A stretch of 64,000 nucleotides of DNA, taken from NCBI GenBank assembly GCA_963715625.1, contig OY970260.1, positions 186,001 to 250,000 of the forward strand, written 5' to 3'. The notes beneath the pieces were generated by a model. The model was not told where the DNA came from. It worked only from the letters and a program-made list of their open reading frames with translations, and did not search any database. Below, one piece after another: positions 1 through 8,723 of this stretch (position 1 is its first letter; every line of letters begins with the position of its first letter). The position numbers and the translations under genes were made by a program. This stretch comes from VRUE01 sp963715625. Its GTDB lineage: Bacteria > Actinomycetota > Thermoleophilia > Solirubrobacterales > 70-9.

Positions 1-1280
1 AGGCAGCCCTGCGCCGCGGTCAGGCTCAGGGTCGGGTGCTCGCCCAGGCGCTCCTCGCCCAGGCGCTGCAGCCAGCGCTCGACGGTGGCGACGCGGCCGC
101 GCGCGTTGTAGTCGGGCACGCCGGCCCAGAGCAGGTCCCCGGCGCGCTCGTAGGCCCTCGCAGCTATCGCGTGCTCGATCGCCCGGTCCGGATCGCCGTG
201 CCCGGCCCACCACCGCGAGGCGCGCAGGTGCAGCTCGGGCTCCTCCTCGGGCGCGGTGCGGCGCAGCTCGGCGCGCAGCATGCCGGCGAGGAGCGTGTGC
301 AGACGGAACCACTCGTCCCTGCGGTCGAGCGGGAGCAGCAGCATGTTGCCGTGAAGCAGGTCGCGCAGCGCCGTGGCCGAGCCGCTGCGCTCGAGCACCG
401 CGTCGCAGAGGTCGCCGTTGAAGCGGTCGAGGACCGAGACCCTCAGCAGGAGGTCGAGCCGGCGGCGCGAGATCGGCGCCAGGAACTCGTCCCTTATGTA
501 GCCGACGAGGGCCCGGTCGTCGCCGGCGAAGCGCGCGACGGCCGCACTCGCGTCGGCCTCGTCCAAGAGCGCCATGCCGGCCAGGTAGAGAGCCGCGGGC
601 CAGCCCTCGGTGCGCTCGATCAGGACGTCGAGGTCGCGCTGTCCGAGCTCGATCCCGAGGCCGGCCAGCAGCGCCGCGCACTCCGGCCTCGTCATCGCCA
701 TCTCCCCGCGGCCGAGCTCGTTCAGCATGCGGTTCGCACGGAAGCGGCCGAGCGGCAGGGCAGGGTCTGCGCGGGTGGCGACGGCGATCTGCGTACCGCT
801 GTGGGCGTGCTCGACCAGGGCCCGGACGACCTGCAGCGACTGCGGCGACTCGACGTGCTCGAGCTCGTCGAGAACGAGCACGGCGCCCGCCTCGCGCGCC
901 TCGATCGCCCGCCCGAGCCGCGGCAGCACGACCCCGTCGAGGTCGGGCTCGGGCGCGGCCAGCGCCGAGGTGAGCTCTGCGGGGAGCGGCTCGATCCGAT
1001 CGAGTGCCCCCGCCACGTCCTCGAGCAGCAGCACCGGGTCGTTGTGAGCGTCGCCGAGCGAGATCGAGGCGAACGGCCGGCGGTCGCGCGCCGCCCACTG
1101 GGCGAGCAGGACCGACTTGCCGTAGCCGGTGGGCGCGTTGAGAAGGACGAGGGGGGCGCTGCTCAGCTCGAGGCGATCGAGGAGGCGACGCCGCTCGACC
1201 AGGCTGCCGAGCGACGGCCGCTCCAGGTCCACGCCGGCGATCGGGCTGCTCTGCGGCGGGATTGTCTGCTTGGCGGGCAT
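1..1280 (-). CDS. MalT/LuxR-type ATP-dependent transcriptional regulator, 3' part missing
   Basis: Start ATG is at 1280; the gene runs leftward off the window, so only about 426 N-terminal residues are visible. The protein opens with a STAND-type NTPase: Walker A APTGYGKS (about residues 49-56) and Walker B AVLVLDEL (about 133-140). It continues into helical TPR-like sequence (for example EPELHLRASRWW and DPDRAIEHAIAA). This is the MalT layout, in which the NTPase and TPR sensor precede a C-terminal LuxR helix-turn-helix; the DNA-binding part lies outside the window and is inferred. Ligand and targets are unknown. The downstream neighbour is divergent, with about 225 nt between them for promoters. 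Confidence 0.8.
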   Translation of the reverse strand, partial: MPAKQTIPPQSSPIAGVDLERPSLGSLVERRRLLDRLELSSAPLVLLNAPTGYGKSVLLAQWAARDRRPFASISLGDAHNDPVLLLEDVAGALDRIEPLPAELTSALAAPEPDLDGVVLPRLGRAIEAREAGAVLVLDELEHVESPQSLQVVRALVEHAHSGTQIAVATRADPALPLGRFRANRMLNELGRGEMAMTRPECAALLAGLGIELGQRDLDVLIERTEGWPAALYLAGMALLDEADASAAVARFAGDDRALVGYIRDEFLAPISRRRLDLLLRVSVLDRFNGDLCDAVLERSGSATALRDLLHGNMLLLPLDRRDEWFRLHTLLAGMLRAELRRTAPEEEPELHLRASRWWAGHGDPDRAIEHAIAARAYERAGDLLWAGVPDYNARGRVATVERWLQRLGEERLGEHPTLSLTAAQGC

Positions 1281-1506
1281 CTGGACTCGTGCGTCTCCAC
1301 CCCCGCGCGCAGCGCGAGCCTACCCGGCGCCAAGGCAGGCGTCCACCGTGGAAAACCCCACCCGCCTATCCGCCGCCGAGCATCACCCGAACGGGGCGAT
1401 GCTGCGCTTTGGCTCCGGGCCTACGGTCCAAGCAGCACCACAGCCCCACACCGGGCCGAACCGGCCGCCGGACGCTGCGGTTGGCCATGAAAGATAAGGA
1501 GCACAC

Positions 1507-1929
1507 ATGAGAGGTCTTGGCCGCGCCGTGTTCGTCGCGATCCTGCTGCTGATCGCGGGCACGCTCAACATCATCTACGGGATCGCGGCGATCGCCGACG
1601 CCAACTTCTGGGTCGGCGAAAACCACTTCGTGCTGGGCAACCTGCACACCTGGGGCTGGGTGACCCTGCTGATCGGCCTCATCCAGGTCTTCGGCGGCTT
1701 CTCGCTGTTCGCCGGCGGAGCCTTCGGCAGGGTGATCGGGATCGTCGGCGCCAGCCTCGGCGCAATCGGCGCGCTGCTCGCCGTCGGCGGCGCCTACCCG
1801 TTCTGGGCGCTGGGCGTCTTCGCGATCTGCGTGATCTGCATCCACGGCCTCGTCGTCTACGGCGAGCCACTCGAAGAGGAAGACCGGCTGCCAGGGAGCA
1901 GGGATCCCGGCGCGGGAGCGCCGCGCTAG
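1507..1929 (+). CDS. DUF7144-like four-helix membrane protein
   Basis: A 140-residue hydrophobic protein with four predicted membrane spans, of the actinobacterial DUF7144-like type; key motifs are the opening MRGLGR, LHTWGWVTLLIG in the middle and AYPFWAL near the end. Function is unknown. The start is well supported: AAGGAG lies about 7 nt upstream of the ATG. The tail after about residue 120 is charged and probably cytoplasmic. It stands alone, divergent from the LuxR-type regulator, and is followed by a strong stem-loop. Confidence 0.75.
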   Translation: MRGLGRAVFVAILLLIAGTLNIIYGIAAIADANFWVGENHFVLGNLHTWGWVTLLIGLIQVFGGFSLFAGGAFGRVIGIVGASLGAIGALLAVGGAYPFWALGVFAICVICIHGLVVYGEPLEEEDRLPGSRDPGAGAPR

Positions 1930-1944
1930 GCGGGCCACGCCACG

Positions 1945-1983
1945 CTGGTCCTCTCGGCGCTCCGATCGCGCCGAGAGGACCAG
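1945..1983 (+). terminator. 16-bp perfect stem-loop, probable terminator
   Basis: CTGGTCCTCTCGGCGC (1945-1960) pairs perfectly with 1968-1983 around a 7-nt loop. It lies between the stop of the DUF7144-like gene and the start of pit. No clear T-run follows, so it is either a terminator of the actinobacterial type or a processing hairpin. Confidence 0.6.
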
Positions 1984-1999
1984 TTCGATCGGGTAAGGG

Positions 2000-3020
2000 G
2001 TGGATGATCTCAGCGTGGAGCTGGGGCTCGCCATCGCCTTCTCGATCGCCTTCGCACTGACGAACGGGTTCCACGACGCCGCCAACGCGATCGCGACGCT
2101 GGTCGCCACGAGAGGGGCGCGGCCGGGGCAGGCGATCGTCCTCGCCACCGCCTTCAACATGCTCGGGGCGCTGCTGGTGGGGACCGCGGTGGCCGACACG
2201 ATCGCGGGGATCGTCGAGGTGCCGGCGGCGGAGGCCGTCGAGGCGATCGGCGCCGGGGTCCTCGCGGCGACGATCTGGAACCTGCTGACCTGGTGGCGGG
2301 GCCTGCCCTTCGAGCTCGGCGCACGCGCTGGTGGGAGGGCTCGTCGGCTCCGCCCTCGCCCTGGCCGGCGCCGGCGCGGTCCAGTGGGGGGGCATGGACG
2401 GCTGGCGGCCCGTCGGGGTCCTCGGGGTCCTGATCGTCCTCGCCGTCTCACCGCTGCTGGGGCTCGGCTTCGGGCTCGGCTTCTCCCGCATCGACGCGCG
2501 CCTCCTGCGCCGGGCGACCCAGCGGGTGAAGGGCCCGATCCGCGGCGCGGAGTGGGCGATGTCGGCCGCGCTCTCCTTCGGCCACGGCGCCAACGACGCC
2601 CAGAAGGCGATGGGTGCGATCGCCGCGCTGCTGCTCGCCAGCGGTCACATCGAGACGCTCTCGGTGCCGCTCTGGGTCAAGCTCGCCTGCGGCGGCGCGC
2701 TCACGCTTGGCACCGCGATGGGCGGCTGGCGGATCATCCGCACGATCGGGCGCCGCATCTTCCGCCTGGCGCCGATCGACGGCTTCGCCAGCCAGAGCGC
2801 CTCCACGGCGGTGGTCCTGCCCGCCACGTACCTGGGCGCACCGGTCTCGACGACGCAGGTCGTCTCCTCCTCGGTCGTCGGCGTCGGCGGCGGGCGGCGC
2901 CGCTGGCACCACGTTCGCTGGACCGTCGTGCGCTCGATCGCCTTCGCCTGGCTGCTGACGCTTCCGGCCTCGGCTTGCATCGGAGCGATAATGCTGGTGA
3001 TCTGGAAGGCGGTTTTCTGA
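2000..3020 (+). CDS. pit: Inorganic phosphate transporter, Pit family (frameshifted)
   Basis: A low-affinity phosphate:cation symporter of the PiT family. Both family signatures are present: GFHDAANAIAT near the N-terminus and GHGANDAQKAMG in the second half, with hydrophobic spans throughout. The reading frame is broken by one extra T at 2309-2310: codons for LP are followed by TTCGAGC where TCGAGC would restore the family motif LPSSSAHALVGG. Removing that base gives one protein of about 339 residues starting at GTG 2000. The last codons overlap the next gene (TGATG), as usual for the pit-DUF47 pair. I read the break as a likely sequencing indel because both halves are well conserved. Confidence 0.85.
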
Positions 3021-3634
3021 TGGCCCGCGAACACTGGTTCCTCCCCCAGGCACCCGACGTGCTCGGGATGCTGCGGCAGCAGTCGGCGATCACGGTCGAG
3101 GGGATGGACGAGCTGGTCGCCTGGGCCAAGGGCGAACCCGGGGCGGCCGACCGGCTGCGCAAGCACGAGCACCGTGCCGACGACAGCAAGCGCGAGCTGC
3201 GCGAAGCGCTGACGGAGGCGTTCTCGACGCCGCTGGCGCTCGAGGACATCTTCGAGCTTTCCCGCGGAATCGACGAAATCATCAACAGCGCCAAGAACTT
3301 CGTCGGCGAGGCCGAGGCGATGCAGACCGGGCCGGACGCGGCGATCGCCGAGATGGCGGAGGAGATCTCCGCCGGCACGAAGCAGCTCGCCCACGCGCTC
3401 GAGCTGCTCGAGGCCGGCGACCGTGCCGGGGCAACCGCCGCCGCCGACCGCGCGGTCAAGGACCAGCGCCACCTCCAGCACACATACCGGACCTCGATGT
3501 CGGCCCTCGTCGAGGTTCAGGACCAGCACGAGCTGGCGGCCCGCCGCGAGCTCTACCGCCGCCTCGCCCGAACCGGCGACGAACTCGCCCGGGTAGCCGA
3601 GCGAATCTGGTACTCGGTGCTGAAGGAAAGCTGA
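3020..3634 (+). CDS. DUF47 / PhoU-like Pit accessory protein
   Basis: A 204-residue, almost entirely helical protein of the DUF47 family (PhoU-like fold), which is typically encoded next to Pit phosphate transporters and thought to modulate them. Visible features are acidic metal-binding-type helices (HEHRADDSKRELREALTEAF, then LSRGIDEIINSAKNFVGEAE). Its ATG shares one base with the pit stop codon (TGATG), so translation is coupled. The start is fixed by this overlap. Confidence 0.85.
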   Translation: MAREHWFLPQAPDVLGMLRQQSAITVEGMDELVAWAKGEPGAADRLRKHEHRADDSKRELREALTEAFSTPLALEDIFELSRGIDEIINSAKNFVGEAEAMQTGPDAAIAEMAEEISAGTKQLAHALELLEAGDRAGATAAADRAVKDQRHLQHTYRTSMSALVEVQDQHELAARRELYRRLARTGDELARVAERIWYSVLKES

Positions 3635-3869
3635 TTCGCGGTGTGTTGGCGCGGTGCAACCAGGTGCGCGGCCTCCGGCCGCGCAATCACCGGATTGCAT
3701 AGGCCGCTTCGCGACATTCGCCTGAAGGCCGGCCAGGCTCCTCCCAACACAGCTCCGGGTAAGGCTTGGGCTGCGAAGGGGGGGTCAAGGTTCCCAAGCT
3801 CTTTGAAAGGAGCTTCAGGCCGCGGCTCCCGACTCGGGCCGAGAACCGGAACTCGACGCGCTTCGAGAG

Positions 3870-3945
3870 GGCTGGCGGGCGCCCCTCCCCAAAACACTCC
3901 AGCGAGGCTCCTGCCGAGCGTTTTGGGGAGGGGCGCCCGCCAGCC
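3870..3945. repeat. 76-nt hairpin with 26-bp perfect arms in the pit/DUF2252 intergenic gap
   Basis: The 318-nt gap 3635-3952 separates two convergent genes and shows no coding sequence I can support. It holds a very long inverted repeat: 3870-3895 (GGCTGGCGGGCGCCCCTCCC and onward) pairs base for base with 3920-3945 around a 24-nt loop. It could be a bidirectional terminator, but perfect 26-bp arms exceed what termination needs, so a palindromic mobile element is also possible. Confidence 0.7.
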
Positions 3946-3952
3946 CCCACCC

Positions 3953-5362
3953 CTAGACCGCAACGTCGGCAACCTCGACCCGGCCGTCATCTGCCGCGGC
4001 CTGAAGGGCCGCGTGGTCGCGTTCGTTCTGGTCGGCGTAGGTCTCGGCGAAGGCCGCCATCGCCTTGTCGAACGTGTCGCTCTTGCCGAGGTAGGCGGCG
4101 ATCGCCATGCGGTCGCCGCTGCGGGCGTGGGCGTGGGCCAGGGTCGTGCCGCAGATCTGGGCGTAGGCGGTGAGGGCGGTGGGGTCCATGCGCTCGACCC
4201 GGGCCGAGCCCTTCTGGTCCCAGAGCTGGCGCACGTAGTAGTCGCGGGTCTCGCCGTCGAGCCCCTTCGCCTTGACCCAGCCGAGCAGGATGTCGCTGGC
4301 GGCCTGCACCAGGCGCTGGCCCTGGACGACGCGCTCGCCCTGTTGCGCATAGGCGGTGGGTGCGGCGTAGGGCTCGAGCACCGAAGCCTGCGCCTCCTTC
4401 ACCTGGAGGAAGAGCGGGTCGCCCTCGTCGCGCCCGACCAGGAGGACGATCCAGGCGCGGGTGCCGACGCTGCCGACGCCGACCACCTTCAGCGCGGCAT
4501 CGACGAAGGTGTAGCTGTCGAGCAGCACGCGGCGGTCCTCGGGGAGGGTGTCGCGGTAGTCGAAGAGGACCGCCAGCACCCGCGCTTCGATCTCCTCCTC
4601 GCCGTAATCGGCGAGCTCGTGGAACGGCACGATAAGCGGCGGTTCGCTGACGATCCGCAGCTTCCCGCCGACTTCGCGGGTGAGCTTGGAGAGGGCGCGC
4701 ATCCTGTCCTTCGCCTGGGTCTTGGCCAGGTTGCGCCTGAAGGCCTCGCGCTCCTTCTCGCCGGCCGCGGCGCCCCAGCGCTCGGCGACCGTCGGCACGT
4801 CCATCTTCGTGTACCAGACCTCGAGGTTGCCGAGCTCGGCCAGGCGGCGCATCGCCTCGCGGTACTCGGCCATCCCCGCGGCGACGATCGCGGTCCGCTC
4901 GCGCCGCTTGAAGCCGCTTTCGCGCCCGGCGACGGCGAAGCTGGCGGCGAGGCGCATCGCGTCCCACTCCCAGGGCCCCGGCAGGGTCTCGTCGAAGTCG
5001 TTGACGTCGAAGACGAGCTCGCGGTCGGGCGAGGCGTAGGCGCCGAAGTTGGAGAGGTGGGCGTCGCCGCAGAGCTGCACGTCGAAGCCGCTGCGCGCCG
5101 TGCTCGCCAGGTCGGCGGCCATCACGGCCGCGGCGCCGCGGTAGAAGGCGAACGGCGAGGCGAGCATCCGCGCGTAGCGCAGCGGCACCAGCTGGCCGAC
5201 GCGCGAGGTGGCCTGGGCCTCGAGCAGCTCGACCGGGTCGGGCCTGTCGCTTGCCGGCGACCACTCGCCATGGCTCGAGCGCGGGGCCCCGGTGCGGGCG
5301 GCCTTGCCGGCTGCGGCGCGCTCGGCCGGGGACCTCGAGCCCTGCAGCGGATCGGACATCAT
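3953..5362 (-). CDS. DUF2252 family protein
   Basis: A 469-residue member of DUF2252, a family with a protein-kinase/aminoglycoside-phosphotransferase-like fold and no established function. Typical motifs are QLCGDAHLSNFG (about residue 96), which resembles the catalytic HGDxxxxN loop, and FDVNDFDETLPG (about 118), the metal-binding position. The start ATG overlaps the MFS stop codon (ATGA), so the two are co-translated. That coupling is the only clue to its role. Confidence 0.85.
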   Translation of the reverse strand: MMSDPLQGSRSPAERAAAGKAARTGAPRSSHGEWSPASDRPDPVELLEAQATSRVGQLVPLRYARMLASPFAFYRGAAAVMAADLASTARSGFDVQLCGDAHLSNFGAYASPDRELVFDVNDFDETLPGPWEWDAMRLAASFAVAGRESGFKRRERTAIVAAGMAEYREAMRRLAELGNLEVWYTKMDVPTVAERWGAAAGEKEREAFRRNLAKTQAKDRMRALSKLTREVGGKLRIVSEPPLIVPFHELADYGEEEIEARVLAVLFDYRDTLPEDRRVLLDSYTFVDAALKVVGVGSVGTRAWIVLLVGRDEGDPLFLQVKEAQASVLEPYAAPTAYAQQGERVVQGQRLVQAASDILLGWVKAKGLDGETRDYYVRQLWDQKGSARVERMDPTALTAYAQICGTTLAHAHARSGDRMAIAAYLGKSDTFDKAMAAFAETYADQNERDHAALQAAADDGRVEVADVAV

Positions 5363-7005
5363 GCGGGCGTGGGCTCCGGGTCGAGCTGCGGGGGGTCGGG
5401 CCCGGCTTGCAATTCGTCGAAGCGGCGGTCGGGCAGGCGCCGCGTCAACCAGAAGGAGCAGACGGTGAGGAAGGCGGCGAAGAGGAACGCCGTCTTCAGC
5501 GCCTCGATCTGGGCGTCTTCGTAGTTCTCGACCAGGGCGTCGGTGGTCGCGGTGTCGAGCCCGGCGGCGGTCGCGCCCGCACGGACCTCTTCGGAGGAGA
5601 CGAAGCTCCCCCCCGCGCTCAGCTGCACCTCGAGCTGGTCGCTGACCTCGCCGGAGATCCGCGGGTCATCGGCGACGTTCGAGGTGAAGGCGGCGATCAG
5701 GCCGGTGATCACGATCGCGCCGAGCAGCGCCGTTCCCAGCGAGGAGCCGAGCTGCTGGGAGGTGCTCTGCAGGCCCCCGGCCTCGCTGCGATCGTCGTCT
5801 CCGACGGCCGACTGGACGACGTTGCCGAGCTGGGAGACGATCAGGCCCATGCCGATGCCGAGCACCCCCATCGCGACCAGGAAGGATGAGCTGTCGAGCT
5901 CGGGCTCGATCGTCCCGAGCAGCATCAGGGTCGCGACGAGGACGATCAGCAGGCCGGTGCGGACCAGCGGTTTCGGCGCGAACCGCTTCGCCAGCGCCGA
6001 GCCGCCGAGCGCGGCGAAGAAGAGCCCGGCGGAGGCGGGCAGCATCCGCACCCCGGTTTCGAGCGCGTCGAGGCCATGGACGACCTGGAGGAAGAGCGGG
6101 ATCGTGAAGAAGATGCCCATCAAGATCAGGTTCTGGGCGAGGAACATCGCGACGCCGCCGCGCAGCTGGGAGATGCCCAGCAGCGGCAGGTGAACCAGCG
6201 GATCCTGGCCGAGGCGTTCGCGGCGGCGCTCCCAGGCCACGAAGGCGGCGAGGACAAGTGCCCCGGCCCCGATCACGAACGGGGTCAGCGAGAAGCCGAA
6301 GGGCTCGATCGGCGAGCTGCGCGGCGCCAGCCAGCCCCAGTTGCTCGCCTGCAACACGCCGAAGACGATCAGGGCGAGGCCCGAGGCGGAGAGGACGCTG
6401 CCGACCCAGTCGAGGCTCGGCACGGAGCCCTCGCGCTCGGGCTCGCGGATCAGGCGCGTGCCCAGCAGGATGCCGATGGCGACGGCCACCTCGCCGACGA
6501 AGACGACGCGCCAGCTGAGCTCGGTCGTCGCCCAGCCGCCGAGGATCGGTCCGACGGCGATGCCGGCGCCGGCGACGCCGCCCAGAACTCCGTAGGCGAT
6601 CGCCCGGTCGGCGCCCTTGTAGTTGCCGGCGACCAGAGCGATCAGGGCGGGGATGACGAGAGCCGCGCCGATCCCCTCGAGGATCGACCAGCCGAACATC
6701 AGCGAGGGCACGCTCCAGGAAGCGGCCGTCAGTCCCGAGCCGACGCCGTAGATGCAGAGCCCAATCGTGAAGGCGCGCCGCCGCCCCCAGATGTCGCCCA
6801 GCTTGCCGCCGGTCAGCATCAGGCCGGCCATCACCAGCGCGTAGAAGGCGATCACGGCCTGGATCGTGGTGACGGTGGTGTCGAAGTCCTCGACCAGCTG
6901 GGAGATCGCCACGTTCATCACCGCCTGGTCGAGAACCATCAGGAACTGCGCGGTCGCCAGCACGGCGAGGACTCCCCACTTGGCCATCGCGGGGCAGCTT
7001 CGCAT
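5359..7005 (-). CDS. MFS drug exporter, DHA2 (EmrB/QacA) family
   Basis: About 548 residues with the 14-helix pattern of the DHA2 family: LMVLDQAVMNVA in helix 1 and GGKLGDIWGRRRAF as the loop 2-3 motif A. Members export hydrophobic drugs by proton antiport. A hydrophilic stretch precedes the last helix. An alternative start six codons downstream (ATG at 6987, MAKWGVL) is equally plausible, as neither has a strong Shine-Dalgarno. It is divergent from dtd and overlaps the DUF2252 gene by ATGA. Confidence 0.85.
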   Translation of the reverse strand: MRSCPAMAKWGVLAVLATAQFLMVLDQAVMNVAISQLVEDFDTTVTTIQAVIAFYALVMAGLMLTGGKLGDIWGRRRAFTIGLCIYGVGSGLTAASWSVPSLMFGWSILEGIGAALVIPALIALVAGNYKGADRAIAYGVLGGVAGAGIAVGPILGGWATTELSWRVVFVGEVAVAIGILLGTRLIREPEREGSVPSLDWVGSVLSASGLALIVFGVLQASNWGWLAPRSSPIEPFGFSLTPFVIGAGALVLAAFVAWERRRERLGQDPLVHLPLLGISQLRGGVAMFLAQNLILMGIFFTIPLFLQVVHGLDALETGVRMLPASAGLFFAALGGSALAKRFAPKPLVRTGLLIVLVATLMLLGTIEPELDSSSFLVAMGVLGIGMGLIVSQLGNVVQSAVGDDDRSEAGGLQSTSQQLGSSLGTALLGAIVITGLIAAFTSNVADDPRISGEVSDQLEVQLSAGGSFVSSEEVRAGATAAGLDTATTDALVENYEDAQIEALKTAFLFAAFLTVCSFWLTRRLPDRRFDELQAGPDPPQLDPEPTPA

Positions 7006-7073
7006 CTATTGGGGTCCCGCGTTCTTCAGGAGGACCCCCCCCTGTACGGTGCGGGCGTGCGCGGGAGTTGGCG

Positions 7074-7490
7074 ATGAGAGCGCTCGTACAGCGGGTCAGC
7101 CAGGCCGCCGTCGACGTCGAGGGCGAGCGGGTGGCGCAGATCGGCCCCGGCATGCTCGTCCTGCTCGGGGTGAGGCGCGGCGACTCCGAGGAGGAGGCCG
7201 ACCGGCTGGCCGGCAAGGTGCGGGCGCTGCGGATCTTCGACGACGCCGAGGGCCGGATGAACGAGCCGCTCGGCGAGCGCGAGGTGCTCTGCGTGAGCCA
7301 GTTCACCCTCTACGGCGACGCCCGCAAGGGCAACCGCCCCAGCTACGTGGACGCGGCTCCCGGCGCCGAGGCGGAGCCTCTCTACGACCGCTTCTGCGAG
7401 CGCCTCGGCGCCGCCAAGGGCGTCTTCGGCGCCTGCATGGGCGTGGCGCTGGTCAACGACGGCCCGGTCACCCTGATGCTGGAGTCGTGA
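7074..7490 (+). CDS. dtd: D-aminoacyl-tRNA deacylase
   Basis: Hydrolyses D-aminoacyl-tRNAs (and glycyl-tRNA-Ala), preventing D-amino acids from entering protein. The family motifs SQFTLYGD (about residue 76) and NDGPVTLML at the C-terminus are intact, and length (138 residues) is normal. The ATG at 7074 gives the canonical opening MRALVQRVS; a TTG two codons earlier is unlikely to be used. The stop TGA is part of GTGA, and the next gene begins with another GTGA beyond a palindromic element. Confidence 0.93.
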   Translation: MRALVQRVSQAAVDVEGERVAQIGPGMLVLLGVRRGDSEEEADRLAGKVRALRIFDDAEGRMNEPLGEREVLCVSQFTLYGDARKGNRPSYVDAAPGAEAEPLYDRFCERLGAAKGVFGACMGVALVNDGPVTLMLES

Positions 7491-7505
7491 GCCCCAACCA
7501 CCCCC

Positions 7506-7516
7506 TTCCGGTGCGC
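7506..7516 (+). repeat. Extra single arm of the 47-nt palindromic element
   Basis: TTCCGGTGCGC occurs here 21 nt before the full element, as a solitary left arm. It could form an alternative hairpin with the right arm at 7563-7573. Confidence 0.7.
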
Positions 7517-7526
7517 CGCCAACCCG

Positions 7527-7573
7527 TTCCGGTGCGCCTTATGTGCCCATGGATGGCATAAAGCGCACCGGAA
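7527..7573 (+). repeat. 47-nt palindromic element, copy 1
   Basis: Arms TTCCGGTGCGC and GCGCACCGGAA flank a 25-nt core that is itself a near-palindrome (TTATG ... CATAA). It fills the gap between dtd and the following acetyltransferase and is followed by GAAGCGGGGGG, a purine tract that can serve as ribosome-binding site. Four further copies of exactly the same length occur at 9539, 37393, 41675 and 58157. Confidence 0.9.
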
Positions 7574-7584
7574 GCGGGGGGACG

Positions 7585-8067
7585 GTGATTCGGGAAGCCG
7601 AGGAGCGGGACGCGGAGGCGGTTGTCGCGCTCTGGACCGAGGCGTACTTCACCGAAGGCGAGGGCGGCCGGGGCGCTCCCTACGCCAAATCCGACTTCGA
7701 CGCCACGGCGGCGGCCGCGGCGCACCTCCTCGTCGCGGAGGCCGACGGCACGGTTGTCGGCGTCGTCGCCGTGCTCGCCCCGGGTGGGCCGGCCCTCGCG
7801 GTCGCCCGCGAAGGAGAGGCGGAACTGGCCCGGCTCGTCGTCGCCGCGAGCTCGCGGCGGCAGGGAATCGGCCGTGCCCTGGCCGACCGCTGCGCGGCAC
7901 TGGCGCTGGAGGAGGGCTGGCCGGCGATCGCACTCTGGAGCCGCCCCTACCAGACCGCCGGCCACCGGCTTTACGAATCGCTCGGCTATGAGCGGGCACC
8001 CGAGCGCGACAGCGTCGACGAGACCGGCTTCGGCCGTCTCGTCTTCCGCCTTGACCTTCTTCCTTGA
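7585..8067 (+). CDS. GNAT family N-acetyltransferase
   Basis: A 160-residue single-domain GNAT. The acetyl-CoA binding motif is SSRRQGIGRAL and the C-terminal strand region contains YESLGYERAPE. Substrate unknown. I chose GTG at 7585 (opening VIREAEERD) because an upstream in-frame ATG at 7543 lies inside the palindromic element, whereas family proteins begin with this IRxA segment; the G-rich tract just before GTG can act as Shine-Dalgarno. Confidence 0.8.
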   Translation: MIREAEERDAEAVVALWTEAYFTEGEGGRGAPYAKSDFDATAAAAAHLLVAEADGTVVGVVAVLAPGGPALAVAREGEAELARLVVAASSRRQGIGRALADRCAALALEEGWPAIALWSRPYQTAGHRLYESLGYERAPERDSVDETGFGRLVFRLDLLP

Positions 8068-8132
8068 AGGATCGTGGGGGTCATAGCGCCCAAAACCCTT
8101 CCAGCGGCCGACCCGCTGCCAGAATCACCGCC

Positions 8133-8723
8133 GTGGAGAACCTCACCGCTCGACTGGAGGGATCGATCGTCACGCTCGAGCCGCTGCAGGAGGCGCACGC
8201 CGAGGAGCTCTGGGAGGCGGCGCGGCCTGCGGAGATCTGGGCCTGGCTGGCGAACCTGAACCAGCGCGAGCGCTTCGATCTCTGGATGCAGCTGACGCTC
8301 GACGCCGCGCAGGCCGGCAGCGAGGGCCCGTTCACCACCCGTGACGCCCGCACCGGCAGGGCGATCGGCAGCAGCCGCTACCTGAACGTCCGCTCCGGCG
8401 ACCGCGTCATCGAGATCGGCTGGACCTGGCTGCACCCGAGCGCCTGGCGCAGCGGCGCCAACGTCGAGGCCAAGCTGATGATGATGCGCCACGCCTTCGA
8501 GACGCTCGGCTGCGTCCGGGTCGAGTTCAAGACCGACGCCCGCAACGAGCGCTCCCGCGCTGCCCTCGCTGCCCTGCCCGCCCAGTTCGAGGGCATCCTG
8601 CGCAACCACATGATCGTCCCCGACGTCGGCCAGCGCGACTCGGCCTACTACAGCGTGATCGACTCCGAGTGGCCCGAGGTCCGCGCCAACCTGGAGCGGC
8701 GACTCGAGCGCGGTGAGCCCTAG
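8133..8723 (+). CDS. GNAT family N-acetyltransferase (RimJ/RimL-like)
   Basis: About 196 residues; motifs resemble the RimJ/RimL subgroup that acetylates N-termini or small amines: IEIGWTWLHPSAWRSGANVEAK followed by MMRHAFETLGCVRVEFKTDARN. The GTG at 8133 begins MENLTARLEGS; the open frame extends upstream to 8064 but that extension has no family-like sequence. It is convergent with the tetR gene. Confidence 0.75.
   Translation: MENLTARLEGSIVTLEPLQEAHAEELWEAARPAEIWAWLANLNQRERFDLWMQLTLDAAQAGSEGPFTTRDARTGRAIGSSRYLNVRSGDRVIEIGWTWLHPSAWRSGANVEAKLMMMRHAFETLGCVRVEFKTDARNERSRAALAALPAQFEGILRNHMIVPDVGQRDSAYYSVIDSEWPEVRANLERRLERGEP

Noticed and set aside
36..1490. A 484-codon open frame on the plus strand
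   Set aside because: It is antisense to the MalT-type regulator, is composed of R/A/P/G/D-rich sequence and has no family motifs; a normal by-product of high GC.
1945..1983. Stem-loop after the DUF7144-like gene as a member of the palindromic families
   Set aside because: Arms and loop share nothing with the other elements, and its position just after a gene fits a terminator.
7543..7584. ATG at 7543 as the acetyltransferase start
   Set aside because: The codons come from the 47-nt palindromic element, and the family-like sequence begins at GTG 7585.
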